Shown: piece after piece, positions 16,893-25,148 of the stretch
Layout of the letters: each line of letters opens with the position of its first letter
Position numbering within the stretch: the stretch's first letter is position 1
Source of the DNA: Curtobacterium pusillum
GTDB taxonomy: Bacteria; Actinomycetota; Actinomycetes; Actinomycetales; Microbacteriaceae
Direction: 5' to 3'
Assembly: GCF_007673235.1 (NCBI RefSeq)
Contig: NZ_VDZH01000008.1
Coordinates: forward strand, 38,048 to 102,047
Length of the DNA: 64,000 nt
Made by a program: the position numbers and the translations under genes
Notes under the pieces: model-generated
Told to the model about the DNA's origin: nothing
Databases searched by the model: none
The model's input: only the letters and a program-made list of their open reading frames with translations

Positions 16893-17806
16893 GCGCGGGC
16901 TTTCTTGAGCTGGTTCGAGAGCATGCGTTCCACGACGGTGAAGATCAGGCGCTCCAGTGGGGTCAACCGTTGGTGCCCGAGCTTGACTCGGTCGCGGATG
17001 TCGGCGGCGGAATCGAGCGCAACCTGACGGTTCGTCCACTTCCCCTTGGCCACGGCCTGTTCGCGTAGCTGCAGGAACATCGGGCCCTTGACTTGCGAGT
17101 CGATGTGCAGCGTCCAGCGCGCGATCACCCACCAGAACGAAAGGGTGACGATGATCCAGATGAAGCCGGCTACGGCGATGATGACGCCGGAGAAGAACGG
17201 GAGTTGGGCGACGTAGTAGAACCGCTCTCGGAACTCGGCGCCGACGTCGCCGAAGTGTGCGATGGCGAGGTAACCCACCTCGAGCACGTCGCTGACCAGC
17301 ATGAGCGAAAGACCAGTCACCCAGAGCTTCGTGGGTACGGTCCTCCTCGATGCGAGCATGGCGATTGTCCGGCCCGCGAGCGTTCCCATGAGTGCGGTGT
17401 ACACGGTCGAGAACAGCCAGACCGGGAACTGGTCGAGGCGATCGAGGACGAAGCTTTGCGACGTGGGCCCTGGCTCGTGGATGAAGGCGAACGGCACCGC
17501 GAACGATGCGATCGCCAGGCACAGCCCCCACCAGGGCAGGCGGCGTGATTGGTAGTCGCGCTGCGCTGCTACCGCGTTGTGGAAGAACCACATCGCGGCT
17601 AATGCGGCGGCGTCGCGTACCAGGGTCAGAGCGTTCTGACCGCCGATGAGGGAGTCCAGCACCGCCGGCGGTGCCATGAACAGCCCGTAGGTGCTCACGG
17701 AGAGCAAGCCGAACGCCGTGGCCCACCACGCGGGCTTTCGCCAAGACTTCTTCACGCGGAAGGCGACCGCGACTGCGAGGAGGAACAGCGTCAGACTCTC
17801 GATCAT
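16889..17806 (-). CDS. multi-helix membrane protein, MAB_1171c-type putative transporter
   Basis: The 305-residue protein has roughly seven membrane helices (for instance LTLFLLAVAVAFRV, GLLSVSTYGLFMAPP, WWGLCLAIASFAVPFAFIH, VAGFIWIIVTLSFWWVIAR), then a soluble C-terminal tail (LGHQRLTPLERLIFTVVERM). Actinobacteria carry many copies of such a protein next to an XRE regulator and an IrrE-like metalloprotease, exactly as here; they are called MAB_1171c family putative transporters. No substrate is known. ATG at 17806 overlaps the stop of the protease-like gene (ATGA). Confidence 0.7.
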   Translation of the reverse strand: MIESLTLFLLAVAVAFRVKKSWRKPAWWATAFGLLSVSTYGLFMAPPAVLDSLIGGQNALTLVRDAAALAAMWFFHNAVAAQRDYQSRRLPWWGLCLAIASFAVPFAFIHEPGPTSQSFVLDRLDQFPVWLFSTVYTALMGTLAGRTIAMLASRRTVPTKLWVTGLSLMLVSDVLEVGYLAIAHFGDVGAEFRERFYYVAQLPFFSGVIIAVAGFIWIIVTLSFWWVIARWTLHIDSQVKGPMFLQLREQAVAKGKWTNRQVALDSAADIRDRVKLGHQRLTPLERLIFTVVERMLSNQLKKARA

Positions 17807-18321
17807 CCGAAGTGCTCCTCCTCCGACGAGTCGCCGAAGCTTGCAAGGCGTCGCATGAGTTCCCGCGCCATTTCTTCCACGATGGCCTCTTCCCACACAG
17901 TGTCGGCGTCTGCCGACTCCGAGCTATTCCGCGGGCACAGTCGCAGATGCTGCGGCGAGTTGGGGTGCGGCTGCTTTGGCCGGGTCACTCCCTCTGGGAA
18001 CCAGTCGTCCGGCGCCTGTCGGACGATGAGGTGTCCGAGCTCGTGCAGCTTGCTCAAGGTGCTGTAGTAGGCGCTGTCCTCAGCGACCACCAGGATCCCA
18101 GTAAAGGTCTGTGCCTCCACGAGGATCCCGGTAGTCGCTCGCAGCCGGGCACCCGGCATTTCGGCGAATACGAGTCGGCGGCCATGCAGCAACCCGACCG
18201 CGTTGCACACGTCGTCCACGTCAGCGAACTCCGGCAGTGGGAGGTTCCAGACCAGCGAGGCCGCTACGGCTGTGATCGGATGCACGTTGTCTGCCGAGCC
18301 AGACCCCCGCTTGCCCCTCAT
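17803..18321 (-). CDS. ImmA/IrrE-like metallopeptidase
   Basis: The 172-residue protein contains LHELGHLIV, an HExxH zinc-protease motif at about residue 93, with an acidic follow-up (EEAIVEEMARELMRRLA) that may supply the third ligand. This is the small ImmA/IrrE class, which typically cleaves a partner repressor of the XRE family. Such a repressor is encoded just upstream at 18363-19034, so the pair fits a protease-relieved repression switch. Start ATG 18321 is preceded by GGAACAGG. Confidence 0.75.
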   Translation of the reverse strand: MRGKRGSGSADNVHPITAVAASLVWNLPLPEFADVDDVCNAVGLLHGRRLVFAEMPGARLRATTGILVEAQTFTGILVVAEDSAYYSTLSKLHELGHLIVRQAPDDWFPEGVTRPKQPHPNSPQHLRLCPRNSSESADADTVWEEAIVEEMARELMRRLASFGDSSEEEHFG

Positions 18322-18362
18322 GCCTGTTCCCCGTCCTTCACAACGCGTTTCGCCCTACTGGT

Positions 18363-19034
18363 CTACAGCTGAGGACCCTCTTCGCGTTCGATCAGGGCAC
18401 GGATGGTCGCCTCAACGGTTTCGATCTCTTCGGGCTCCAGCTCGTCCAGCGACCTCGCTGCCATTCTTGTCACGCCGAGGCTGCGCATCGACTTCGCCAG
18501 GCGGAGACGCGCTTCGAGCTTCTTGGTGCGCTCGTCATCGTCCGACATCTGGCCGAGGAGGTACTCGGCGGGCACCTCGAGGAAGGCCGCCAGGCTGGTC
18601 ACGAGAGCTTGAGAGCCGGCGCCGTCGATGAACGCACGCCACTCGCGCAGCGGAAGCAGCTGGCCCGACTTCCCGAGAGCCTGTCGCGCCTCTCGATAGG
18701 CGCCGTCGAGATCCCCGTAGAGGTTGGCCGCCTCGAGAGCAAGTTGCGCGCGGTCCGAGCGGACGACCTCGTCAGCTGCGTTACTCAGAGACAGTCCTGC
18801 ACGGTCGGCGGCCCGCTGGATGAGCTCGAGGGGATCGTCGTTGATCGCGTGACAGAGCGTGACGAGCTCGACGACGGTCACCGGACGCTTGCCGTTGAGG
18901 ATCCGGTAGATGGTGTCGTGTGTGATGGACGCTCGATCGGCCCATGCGCGCACGTTGACATGGGCGACACCCTGCGCTGCGCGCAGCTCGGCGGCGAGCG
19001 CTTCGTGAAGAGCTCTTGCGGAGGTTTCGCTCAT
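18363..19034 (-). CDS. XRE-family transcriptional regulator
   Basis: The 223-residue protein has an N-terminal helix-turn-helix (about 30-70: VRAWADRASITHDTIYRILNG and TVVELVTLCHAIND) and a long helical C-terminal part, probably for dimerisation or cleavage control. ATG at 19034 has GTGGAAC upstream and is preferred to the GTG three codons earlier. The gene leads the set of IrrE-like protease, membrane protein and hydrolase, and likely controls it. The same organisation recurs in many actinobacteria. Confidence 0.8.
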   Translation of the reverse strand: MSETSARALHEALAAELRAAQGVAHVNVRAWADRASITHDTIYRILNGKRPVTVVELVTLCHAINDDPLELIQRAADRAGLSLSNAADEVVRSDRAQLALEAANLYGDLDGAYREARQALGKSGQLLPLREWRAFIDGAGSQALVTSLAAFLEVPAEYLLGQMSDDDERTKKLEARLRLAKSMRSLGVTRMAARSLDELEPEEIETVEATIRALIEREEGPQL

Positions 19035-19148
19035 TAGTTCCACTCAAAAACGCTAGCAGGTGCTTGCGGTGGGGTTCCTTGCAAAGATACATCAGTGTCG
19101 CTGATCTGCAACTATGGTCGTACTCGACAAGCCATTCACACGAGAGCG
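19035..19148. other. upstream region of XRE regulator
   Basis: This 114-base stretch is more AT-rich than its surroundings and contains TTGCAA and TATCTT-like boxes on the minus strand. It probably holds the promoter of the XRE regulator operon. A divergent small reading frame begins at 19149. Confidence 0.3.
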
Positions 19149-19331
19149 ATGACCACCACGTTGACCAAGCCCACGACCGCGGCACCGGCGAGGATCAGCC
19201 AAACCCATGCACGTGACTGCGTGCCGGGCTCGGCGGTCCTCTCGCCCGAGCGCGGTTTCGTAGCGATGGGGGTAGAACGCTCGTCCAGCACGAGAAGCAG
19301 CTTGCTACAGCTCGCTGGAGTGCGCGAGTGA
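19149..19331 (+). CDS. possible small protein upstream of the replication region
   Basis: A 60-residue frame starting MTTTLTKPTTAAPARIS ends in TGA at 19329-19331. This stop overlaps a GTG at 19328 that would start the next frame (GTGA), which is the coupling style used elsewhere here. No domain is visible and codon quality is ordinary, so it may not be translated. Confidence 0.3.
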   Translation: MTTTLTKPTTAAPARISQTHARDCVPGSAVLSPERGFVAMGVERSSSTRSSLLQLAGVRE

Positions 19332-19375
19332 ACGGGCCTTTCACCGACACGCCGCCAGCCAACGGCCTAGCCCGG

Positions 19376-19387
19376 GGTGTTAACACC
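19376..19387. promoter_or_regulatory. 12-base perfect palindrome upstream of a small gene
   Basis: GGTGTTAACACC reads the same on both strands. It lies 13 bases before the likely start at 19400, overlapping the 5' untranslated region, so it could be an operator for a dimeric repressor such as the XRE regulator encoded divergently. Confidence 0.35.
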
Positions 19388-19399
19388 AGGATCATGCGC

Positions 19400-19636
19400 A
19401 TGGCAGCGAATCAATCGGCGGTGAAGCGCAACAGGCTGCCCGCCGGCGTGAAGGGCGCGAAGCCCGAACTCGTGTTCGATCCCGACACTGTGGAGGCGTA
19501 CCGCGCTGCTGCGCTTGCCTCCGGCAACCTCAGCATGTCGTTGTACCTCGAGCGTCTTCGCGCGCTGTACGAGGCCGCCTACGGCACGCTGCCGATCCTT
19601 GACGATCGAGTGGAGCTGCCTATCCCAGCCGCGTAA
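19400..19636 (+). CDS. small hypothetical protein next to the replication gene
   Basis: A 78-residue protein starting MAANQSAVKRNRLPAG; the ATG at 19400 has CCAGGA at about eight bases, while an in-frame GTG at 19328 is coupled to the small frame before it. It has FDPDTVEAYRAAALASGNLSMSLYLERL, a helical segment that resembles a CopG/ribbon-helix-helix-like partner or a small plasmid copy-control protein. No family is certain. A strong hairpin follows. Confidence 0.55.
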   Translation: MAANQSAVKRNRLPAGVKGAKPELVFDPDTVEAYRAAALASGNLSMSLYLERLRALYEAAYGTLPILDDRVELPIPAA

Positions 19637-19644
19637 ACGACAGA

Positions 19645-19664
19645 ACCCCCGCCGAGGCGGGGGT
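19645..19664 (+). terminator. hairpin terminator after small gene
   Basis: ACCCCCGC at 19645-19652 pairs with GCGGGGGT at 19657-19664 over a four-base loop, nine bases after the stop. It isolates the small gene from the replication gene. Confidence 0.6.
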
Positions 19665-19845
19665 CCCGGGCTAGGCCCGAAAGTCATGTCTCACCACCTG
19701 GGTAGTCGCCAAACAGTTCAGGTTGTGAGTTCCGAGAGAAGAAGCCCGGTTACCCGGGAGCCTTCGTCGTACCACCACTCCGAGGAGGGGAGGTGTCGTC
19801 ATCGTAACGCACGTTGCTGCGCTCAGCACGTACGAATCTGCCCGC

Positions 19846-21747
19846 GTGTCTACACCGGACACCGCCTGGGCTCTCACGCGCTCTATCGCGCCTCGTCGGT
19901 ACGTGAACCGCATGATCGCGGAGGCGGACGGGCTGATCCGGTCGAACAGTTACCCGTCGAAGTTCCCGACTGCGGGGCACACTCCCCCGTCGACGCCGTG
20001 GACGATCGATCTCACCGACCTTGACGGACGGTTCTGGTTCGCCGCGTTCGACCTCGACGCGAAGACCCCGGAGGACTTCGACCAGGCGGCCGAGGACCTC
20101 GGCGTGCTGGTCCGGATCCTCCGCGACGCGCAGGTGCCGCACGTGGTGTGCCGCTCGAGCCCGACGGGCGGGTTCCACGTGTGGGTGCCCCTTGCCGGCG
20201 TCGACAAGGCCACGATGGTGCAGCTCGCCGGCGCCGCCCGCGCCGTGCTGCCGTCCCTTGACCACGGGCTGCTCTGCAACGACCGCACGGGAGCCGTCCG
20301 CCCGCCCCTGACCCCGCACGCACGCGGTGGCGCGTCCGAGGTGATGGCCGGCGCCGACGACGTCGACGTGCTCCGCACCCCGACCGTCACCGCCGGCGAC
20401 CTCCTCCGCGTCACTGCAGCGTTCCGTGAGCTCCGCCCGACCGTGGATCCTGCGGACTCCTCCCCCACCGGTCCCGTCGACGTCCGCCACCGGGTGCACC
20501 GGTCCCTGCCGGCGTGGGGTGAGGCGCACATGGCCACCGTTGCTGGCGGCCGCGACCCGTCCCGTACCGGGTACCTGTGCCTGCTCGCGGCCGCGGTGTC
20601 TGGGTGGACCCTCGCCGACGTCGAGCACGCCGCGAAGACCGCGCCCGGCATGGAGCACTACCGCACCCGCAACCGCCCCGCCGGCGGCCGCGAGCCTCGC
20701 ACCGCGGCCGAGGCGGCCGCGCGCCTTGAGCGGCAGTGGGCGAAGGCGCAGGAGCGGGCCGTGCTGTATCGGTACGCGCCCGAGGAGCGGCTACAGCGCG
20801 ATCTCACGCAGCTGACGGGCATCGTCGACGTCGTCGAGGCCATGCTGCGGGCGTTCACCGCCTCCCCCGGCCGCTGGACCCGCACCGAGGCAGACCTGCA
20901 CGACAGCACCGTCCTGACCTACCTCGCGTGGCTGTCTCTGCGCTCCGGCTCCCGCGACGTTGGCGCCGCGCTCCGCTCCGTGGCGATCGCCACCGGGATC
21001 CCCTCGAGCACCGTCGACCGGTCCCTCCGCCGCCTCCACGAGGCCGGATGGATCAGCCGCAGGCGCCAGGCAGACGGCCCCAATGCAGCCGTCTGGCGGC
21101 TCACGGACCGGTTTTCCACACCTTCCGAACACGTCGGGCCACTTCACAATGTGACCGCCCGCCCCCCGGCCGAGCTCTTCGACGTGAGAGTCACCTTCGT
21201 GAACACCCTGGAAGACCGACTCGACGCCGGACGCCACGACGTGTTCACCCGCGCAGGACTCGGACCCACTGCCCGCCGCGTCTACGAGAGCCTGACCAAC
21301 GACGGGGACGCACCAGAGGTCGTTGCTGAGCGCGCAGGACTCCCCCGCGGCCGCGCACGAGCAGCCCTCGCACGCCTACGCCGCTACTCTCTTGCGATCC
21401 TCTCCCCCACGGGCTGGCGCCGGCGACTCCAGGACTTTCGAACTCACGTGGCCAAGCAGCTCGGCGTCGACGGGATTCTCCAGCGACGGGAACAGCAGTA
21501 CATCGATGAGCGTGACCTCTGGGGCTGGTGGCAGAACCACCTCATCCGCAGGGCCGGCCGCCGCGGCCGCGAGCGCACACCCGCCACGCAGGTCGTCATG
21601 TTCCGAGCTACCGATGACCACGGCGGGCCCGAGGCGTATCCGGCGTACCCGTGCTCGAGCGACGGCCGAGCCGACCATCAGGAAGCCATGCGGTTCGTCC
21701 GACGCAGACTTCTCCAGCAGCTCCGCGACCTCGAACTGGCTGCATGA
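19846..21747 (+). CDS. AEP-type primase/replication initiation protein
   Basis: The 633-residue protein carries an archaeo-eukaryotic primase-like core: FAAFDLDAK with Asp69 and Asp71 as metal ligands, SSPTGGFHVWVPL with His111, and a downstream RPPLTPHARGG. A middle helical region and a winged helix (IPSSTVDRSLRRLHEAGWISRR) suggest origin binding. Together with the adjacent parA gene this is the best candidate for the replicon's initiator, acting as a primase-polymerase. The start is GTG 19846 with a weak ribosome site. The Rep class lacks a close named relative in my recall; assignment to the prim-pol superfamily is by motif. Confidence 0.75.
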   Translation: MSTPDTAWALTRSIAPRRYVNRMIAEADGLIRSNSYPSKFPTAGHTPPSTPWTIDLTDLDGRFWFAAFDLDAKTPEDFDQAAEDLGVLVRILRDAQVPHVVCRSSPTGGFHVWVPLAGVDKATMVQLAGAARAVLPSLDHGLLCNDRTGAVRPPLTPHARGGASEVMAGADDVDVLRTPTVTAGDLLRVTAAFRELRPTVDPADSSPTGPVDVRHRVHRSLPAWGEAHMATVAGGRDPSRTGYLCLLAAAVSGWTLADVEHAAKTAPGMEHYRTRNRPAGGREPRTAAEAAARLERQWAKAQERAVLYRYAPEERLQRDLTQLTGIVDVVEAMLRAFTASPGRWTRTEADLHDSTVLTYLAWLSLRSGSRDVGAALRSVAIATGIPSSTVDRSLRRLHEAGWISRRRQADGPNAAVWRLTDRFSTPSEHVGPLHNVTARPPAELFDVRVTFVNTLEDRLDAGRHDVFTRAGLGPTARRVYESLTNDGDAPEVVAERAGLPRGRARAALARLRRYSLAILSPTGWRRRLQDFRTHVAKQLGVDGILQRREQQYIDERDLWGWWQNHLIRRAGRRGRERTPATQVVMFRATDDHGGPEAYPAYPCSSDGRADHQEAMRFVRRRLLQQLRDLELAA

Positions 21748-21763
21748 TGACCCGCACGCATGC

Positions 21764-21855
21764 CTGCTTGCCTGCTTTCCTGCTTTCTTTCATGCATGAA
21801 TGCATACATACACGATTGCTTGACAGCCAGCATTCAAGCTGACATGCTTTCTTGC
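21764..21855. repeat. direct-repeat cluster upstream of parA, candidate centromere/operator
   Basis: Three 8-base repeats (CTGCTTGC, CTGCTTTC, CTGCTTTC) lie at 21764-21787. ATGCATGAATGCAT at 21792-21805 has two ATGCAT palindromes, and ATGCTTTCTTGCAT follows at 21844-21857. The tract is AT-rich and lies between the replication gene and parA. Such iteron-like sites upstream of parA commonly serve as parS and as the autoregulatory operator. Confidence 0.5.
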
Positions 21856-22626
21856 ATGCAGACAGTCATGGTGTACAGCGAGTCAGGCGGGGTGTCGAAG
21901 ACGACGACCGCAGTGTCCATCGCGATGATCGCTGCAGAACGAGGTCTCAGAACACTCCTTGTCGACTTGGATCCCCGGGCAGCTTCAACGAAGTGGCTGA
22001 ACGTCGAGCCATCGGGGGAGGGGTTGCATGTTGGTGCGATCCTCGGCAACGAGGAGCCGGAGGGGTGGGCAGAGGACCTTGCAGTGCCTACCGCCTGGTC
22101 ACCGAACCTCCGTGTCCTGCCGAGCGCGCGCAACGTCTCGAACCGCGAGGCCGACCGGGCTGATCATGCGGAGCTCCGTCTCCGCATGTCACTCGAGGGC
22201 GTGCAGGCTGATCTTGTCGTCATCGACTGCCCCAACCGCCAGGGCGGCCCGTTGACCCTGGCGGCCCTCAACGCTGCGGACACCGTCATCTACGCGGCTA
22301 CCGCGACGAACGACGGTATCGATGGCTTCACCGGCGCCCGGAAGACCGTGCAACAGTTCCGACACAGTCGAGAGCGCATCGGCGCCCCCGTGACTATGAC
22401 CGAAGCCGGCATCGTCGTCGGGGGAGTCCGGGAGACGATCATGTCTCGACCGGCCGTGGCGAGCATCGACGAGCTCCGCGACACAGGCATGCTCTTGGTG
22501 CCCCTCGTGCCAGAGCGAGCGATCGTGCAGGAAGTGCGGCTCACGGGTGAGTGGTACGGCAACTACAGGAAGGGCGCACCAGTGCTCGACGCGTACACCG
22601 CCATCGTGGATCAGGTGATCCGATGA
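21856..22626 (+). CDS. parA: ParA-family partition ATPase with altered Walker A
   Basis: The 256-residue protein from ATG 21856 starts MQTVMVYSES, then GGVSKTTTAV, a Walker A in which the signature Lys of the KGG motif is replaced by Ser (canonical KGGVGKTT reads SGGVSKTT). LLVDLDPRAAS and LVVIDCPNRQG complete the ATPase core. ParA proteins segregate low-copy plasmids with a centromere-binding partner, here the small gene that overlaps the stop by ATGA. A longer in-frame start at 21760 would translate the repeat tract, with a Cys-rich unlikely peptide, and is rejected. Confidence 0.8.
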   Translation: MQTVMVYSESGGVSKTTTAVSIAMIAAERGLRTLLVDLDPRAASTKWLNVEPSGEGLHVGAILGNEEPEGWAEDLAVPTAWSPNLRVLPSARNVSNREADRADHAELRLRMSLEGVQADLVVIDCPNRQGGPLTLAALNAADTVIYAATATNDGIDGFTGARKTVQQFRHSRERIGAPVTMTEAGIVVGGVRETIMSRPAVASIDELRDTGMLLVPLVPERAIVQEVRLTGEWYGNYRKGAPVLDAYTAIVDQVIR

Positions 22627-22967
22627 GCGACCAAAAGCCAGAGCGTCCCGGCGATCTCAGGAGCCGACGCCGACCCCAAGCCGCCGCAGATGAGCTCGTC
22701 GACCCGGTCGACTACCGCCAGACCGAGCCTGCTCCGAGTCCTGTTCCGGCCCAGGCTCCGGCCCCGACGTCGCCGAAGGCGCCGGCGCCGCGCCGCGGCC
22801 GTCCTCGGCGCGAGGTGACGGTCCCGTTCAGCACCCGTCTCGCACTCGACGTCCAGGATCTGATCGATGCAGCGGTCGACGGCGGCGAGGGCACGATTCG
22901 CAACGTCGTCGAAGAGGCGATCCGCGAGAAGTGGGGACAGCGATACGGCGCTGGGGGTCAGCGCTGA
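22623..22967 (+). CDS. small ParB-like DNA-binding partner of ParA
   Basis: The 114-residue product begins MSDQKPERPGDL, has a Pro/Ala-rich linker (about 40-60) and a C-terminal segment, REVTVPFSTRLALDVQDLIDAAVDGGE, typical of ribbon-helix-helix domains. Its ATG overlaps the parA stop (ATGA). Small RHH proteins encoded after type Ib parA genes bind the centromere; the repeat cluster at 21764-21855 is the expected target. It is a family-level inference without a close named match. Confidence 0.65.
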   Translation: MSDQKPERPGDLRSRRRPQAAADELVDPVDYRQTEPAPSPVPAQAPAPTSPKAPAPRRGRPRREVTVPFSTRLALDVQDLIDAAVDGGEGTIRNVVEEAIREKWGQRYGAGGQR

Positions 22968-22992
22968 TACGACTCAGCGCCGTGCCAAGCAC

Positions 22993-23610
22993 TCATCCTT
23001 CGGCCCTCGGCAATGCCAGACCGCTGTCGGCGTCTACCGAATGGCGGTCGAGGGCCCTGTAGACGGTGGCCCTGCCTATGCCGAACAGCTCGACGAGTTC
23101 GGCGATCGAGTGGTCGCCGGCGCGGTGAAGCGCGACGAGGTGGCGTTCCTGGGCGGGGGAGAGCTTCGGCTTGCGTCCCTTGAGCTTCCCGCGGACCTTC
23201 GCTGTGGCCATGCCCTCGCGCGTGCGAGCACGAATGAGGTCGGACTCGAACTCAGCGACCATGCCGAGCACGTTGAACAGGAGCCGTCCTACGGGATCCG
23301 TCGGGTCGTAGATCGACCCGCCGAGGTTCAGCTTCACACCGCGGCGTGTGAGCTCTTCCGCGATATCGGTTGCGTCACGGAGGGATCGTGCGAGCCGGTC
23401 GAGCTTCGTGACGACGAGGGTGTCTCCCGGCCGGCACGCAGCCAGTGCCGACTTCAGCCCCGGGCGATCGCGCTTGGTGCCGGTCATGCCCTTGTCCGTG
23501 AACACTCGATCACTCGGGACTCCGAGCGCCACGAGAGCATCGGTCTGGGCGGTGAGGTCTTGGCCGTCGGTCGAGACGCGGGCGTAACCGAGGGTCCATC
23601 CGGGTTCCAT
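22993..23610 (-). CDS. serine recombinase (resolvase/invertase family)
   Basis: The 205-residue protein has the catalytic Ser13 in GYARVSTDGQD, the TKLDRLARS region with its conserved arginines, VLGMVAEFESDLIRART and a C-terminal HTH (SIAELVELFGIGRATVYRALDR). This is a classic small resolvase that acts at a res site. It probably resolves plasmid multimers or a former transposon co-integrate. It is convergent with the ParB-like gene, with a 25-base gap. Confidence 0.9.
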   Translation of the reverse strand: MEPGWTLGYARVSTDGQDLTAQTDALVALGVPSDRVFTDKGMTGTKRDRPGLKSALAACRPGDTLVVTKLDRLARSLRDATDIAEELTRRGVKLNLGGSIYDPTDPVGRLLFNVLGMVAEFESDLIRARTREGMATAKVRGKLKGRKPKLSPAQERHLVALHRAGDHSIAELVELFGIGRATVYRALDRHSVDADSGLALPRAEG

Positions 23611-23789
23611 GCTAGGAGTCTCGCATAGGGCACCGTCACCGGAACCTATTTCGGACTACCTATCTGAGACGCGCCGGATGTAGGTACCGTCTGGGTGTGA
23701 GCAGCGTCGCTGAGCGTCGCCGTTTTCGCTTTGCTTCGTGTCGTGGTCGTGGTATCGATTCCGAGCGAGTGGGGAGACGCGACTTCTGG
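23611..23789. other. non-coding boundary between maintenance genes and catabolic module
   Basis: About 180 bases upstream of the resolvase start and downstream of the ROK gene contain no convincing gene. Short direct repeats (ACCTAT- and GTAGGTACC-like) could contain a res site, but the expected three inverted subsites could not be defined by eye. Confidence 0.3.
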
Positions 23790-24968
23790 TCAGGCCGTCA
23801 TGCGCTCGGAAGCCCGTCGCGGGGCGACCGGGAGTTCGCCTCCCTCGAAGAGACGAGCATGCACAGATGACAACGCGGTCTGGGTCGCGCCCGCGATGAT
23901 GGCCTGTTCGCTCGAAGCTGACGTCCTCAGCACAGATTCAACGGGGTGTTCGCCGCTGAACAGCCGTCGTCCGATGGCTTCGACAAGGGGTCGGCCTATC
24001 GACGCGAGCGCGCCGCCGATCACGATCTCGTGCGGCGCGAGAATCCACGCAATGGCCTGCAGACCAGGAGCGATTCCCGCAGCCAGGGAGTCGACTTCTG
24101 CGAGGGCACTTGGATCTCCGAACTGCGCCGCGGCCAGCAGGGACTGAGCCTCCGCGTGGCGTGCGTGCGCCGGGTCCACGAGGCCGCTGAACACGTGAGC
24201 TTGCACGGACTCGAAATTCAGCAGCGGTGCCCAGACGACCTCGCCGGCTGCACCGTCAGTGCCTCGATAGAGGCGCCCTTCGATAACGATGCCGAGTCCG
24301 ATTCGGACACCGTCCGCGCGCACCCACACGAAGTTCGCATCCGGACCTTCCCCAGCGAGGGTTACCTCGCCAAGCGCCGCCAGCTTCGCGTCGTTCTCCA
24401 CGATCAGCGGGCAATCGAAGCCCGCATCCAGGCGCGCTTGCAGCGGGAAGTTCGTCCAGTCAAGGAAGGTGCTCGGCAGGTCCACGGTGCCGTTATCCCG
24501 GACGATACCGGGGGTAGAGACCGTGACCGCGAGCACGTCCGAGCGAGTGGCACCGACGTCGGCGAGAGCAGCATCAACCTCGCGGAAGAAGCGCGCGATA
24601 CGCGCTTCCCGATCGAGGTTCGTCGCCAGATCGCTTCGTCGATCCAGCACCACAGCGCCAGCGATGTCGGCAATGCGGAGGGTCATGTACCCGAAGTCGA
24701 GCTGCGCCCCGAGGACGAATCCGGCGTCCGCGTTGAACCGGAGCTGCCTGGCTGGACGGCCAGCTCCTCGGTTCGCTGCCGCTGCTGGCACCTCGTCGAT
24801 GATCCATCCCTGATTGGTCAGGTCGTTGACGATCACCTCAAGCGTGCGCCGCGACAGCCCGGTCGTCCGTTGCAGTGCGCCGGAGCTGGCGGGCCCCCGC
24901 TCGGACAGGGCGCGCAGTGTGGCGGCGACGTTCAACCGCCGAAGTGCGCTCGGCTCCGCAACAACCAT
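23790..24968 (-). CDS. ROK-family transcriptional regulator
   Basis: The 392-residue protein has an N-terminal winged helix (ASSGALQRTTGLSRRTLEVIVNDL) and a ROK domain with FVLGAQLDFGYMTLRIADIAG, STPGIVRDNG, PLIVENDAKLAALGE and GIVIEGRLYRGTDGAAGE. The usual zinc-binding CxCGxxGC segment of ROK sugar kinases is missing; the region corresponds to SVQAHVFSG. It is divergently placed to the nitrilase cluster, which it probably represses, perhaps sensing a sugar. ATG 24968 has AAGGGG at five bases; an in-frame ATG at 25031 with GGGAAG is an alternative start. Confidence 0.75.
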   Translation of the reverse strand: MVVAEPSALRRLNVAATLRALSERGPASSGALQRTTGLSRRTLEVIVNDLTNQGWIIDEVPAAAANRGAGRPARQLRFNADAGFVLGAQLDFGYMTLRIADIAGAVVLDRRSDLATNLDREARIARFFREVDAALADVGATRSDVLAVTVSTPGIVRDNGTVDLPSTFLDWTNFPLQARLDAGFDCPLIVENDAKLAALGEVTLAGEGPDANFVWVRADGVRIGLGIVIEGRLYRGTDGAAGEVVWAPLLNFESVQAHVFSGLVDPAHARHAEAQSLLAAAQFGDPSALAEVDSLAAGIAPGLQAIAWILAPHEIVIGGALASIGRPLVEAIGRRLFSGEHPVESVLRTSASSEQAIIAGATQTALSSVHARLFEGGELPVAPRRASERMTA

Positions 24969-25050
24969 CGTCGCCCCTTCTCGTCCCCGCCACTCTACGT
25001 CCTGCGACGCCCGGAGCTGGATTTCTGCCATGTTTCTTCCCAGTATCCGC

Positions 25051-25148
25051 CTTGTGACATCCCCCGAGGGGAGTAGCAATATTGCGTAGGACGTGCGCAT
25101 AATCCTCTCCAAGCCCAAGCCGGGCATCCCCTCGCCGAAGGAGTCGTC
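25051..25148 (+). promoter_or_regulatory. divergent promoter region of ROK gene and nitrilase operon
   Basis: The gap holds TTGTGA and TAGCAATAT on the plus strand at near-promoter spacing, and the palindrome GCAATATTGC at 25076-25085 in an otherwise GC-rich stretch. The palindrome is a plausible operator for the ROK regulator. GAAGGAG lies five bases before the nitrilase ATG. Confidence 0.35.

Noticed and set aside
15756..17846. A 696-residue minus-strand frame joining two genes
   Set aside because: The N-terminal half is Arg-rich shadow sequence of the membrane-protein gene in another frame; the hydrolase begins at 16892.
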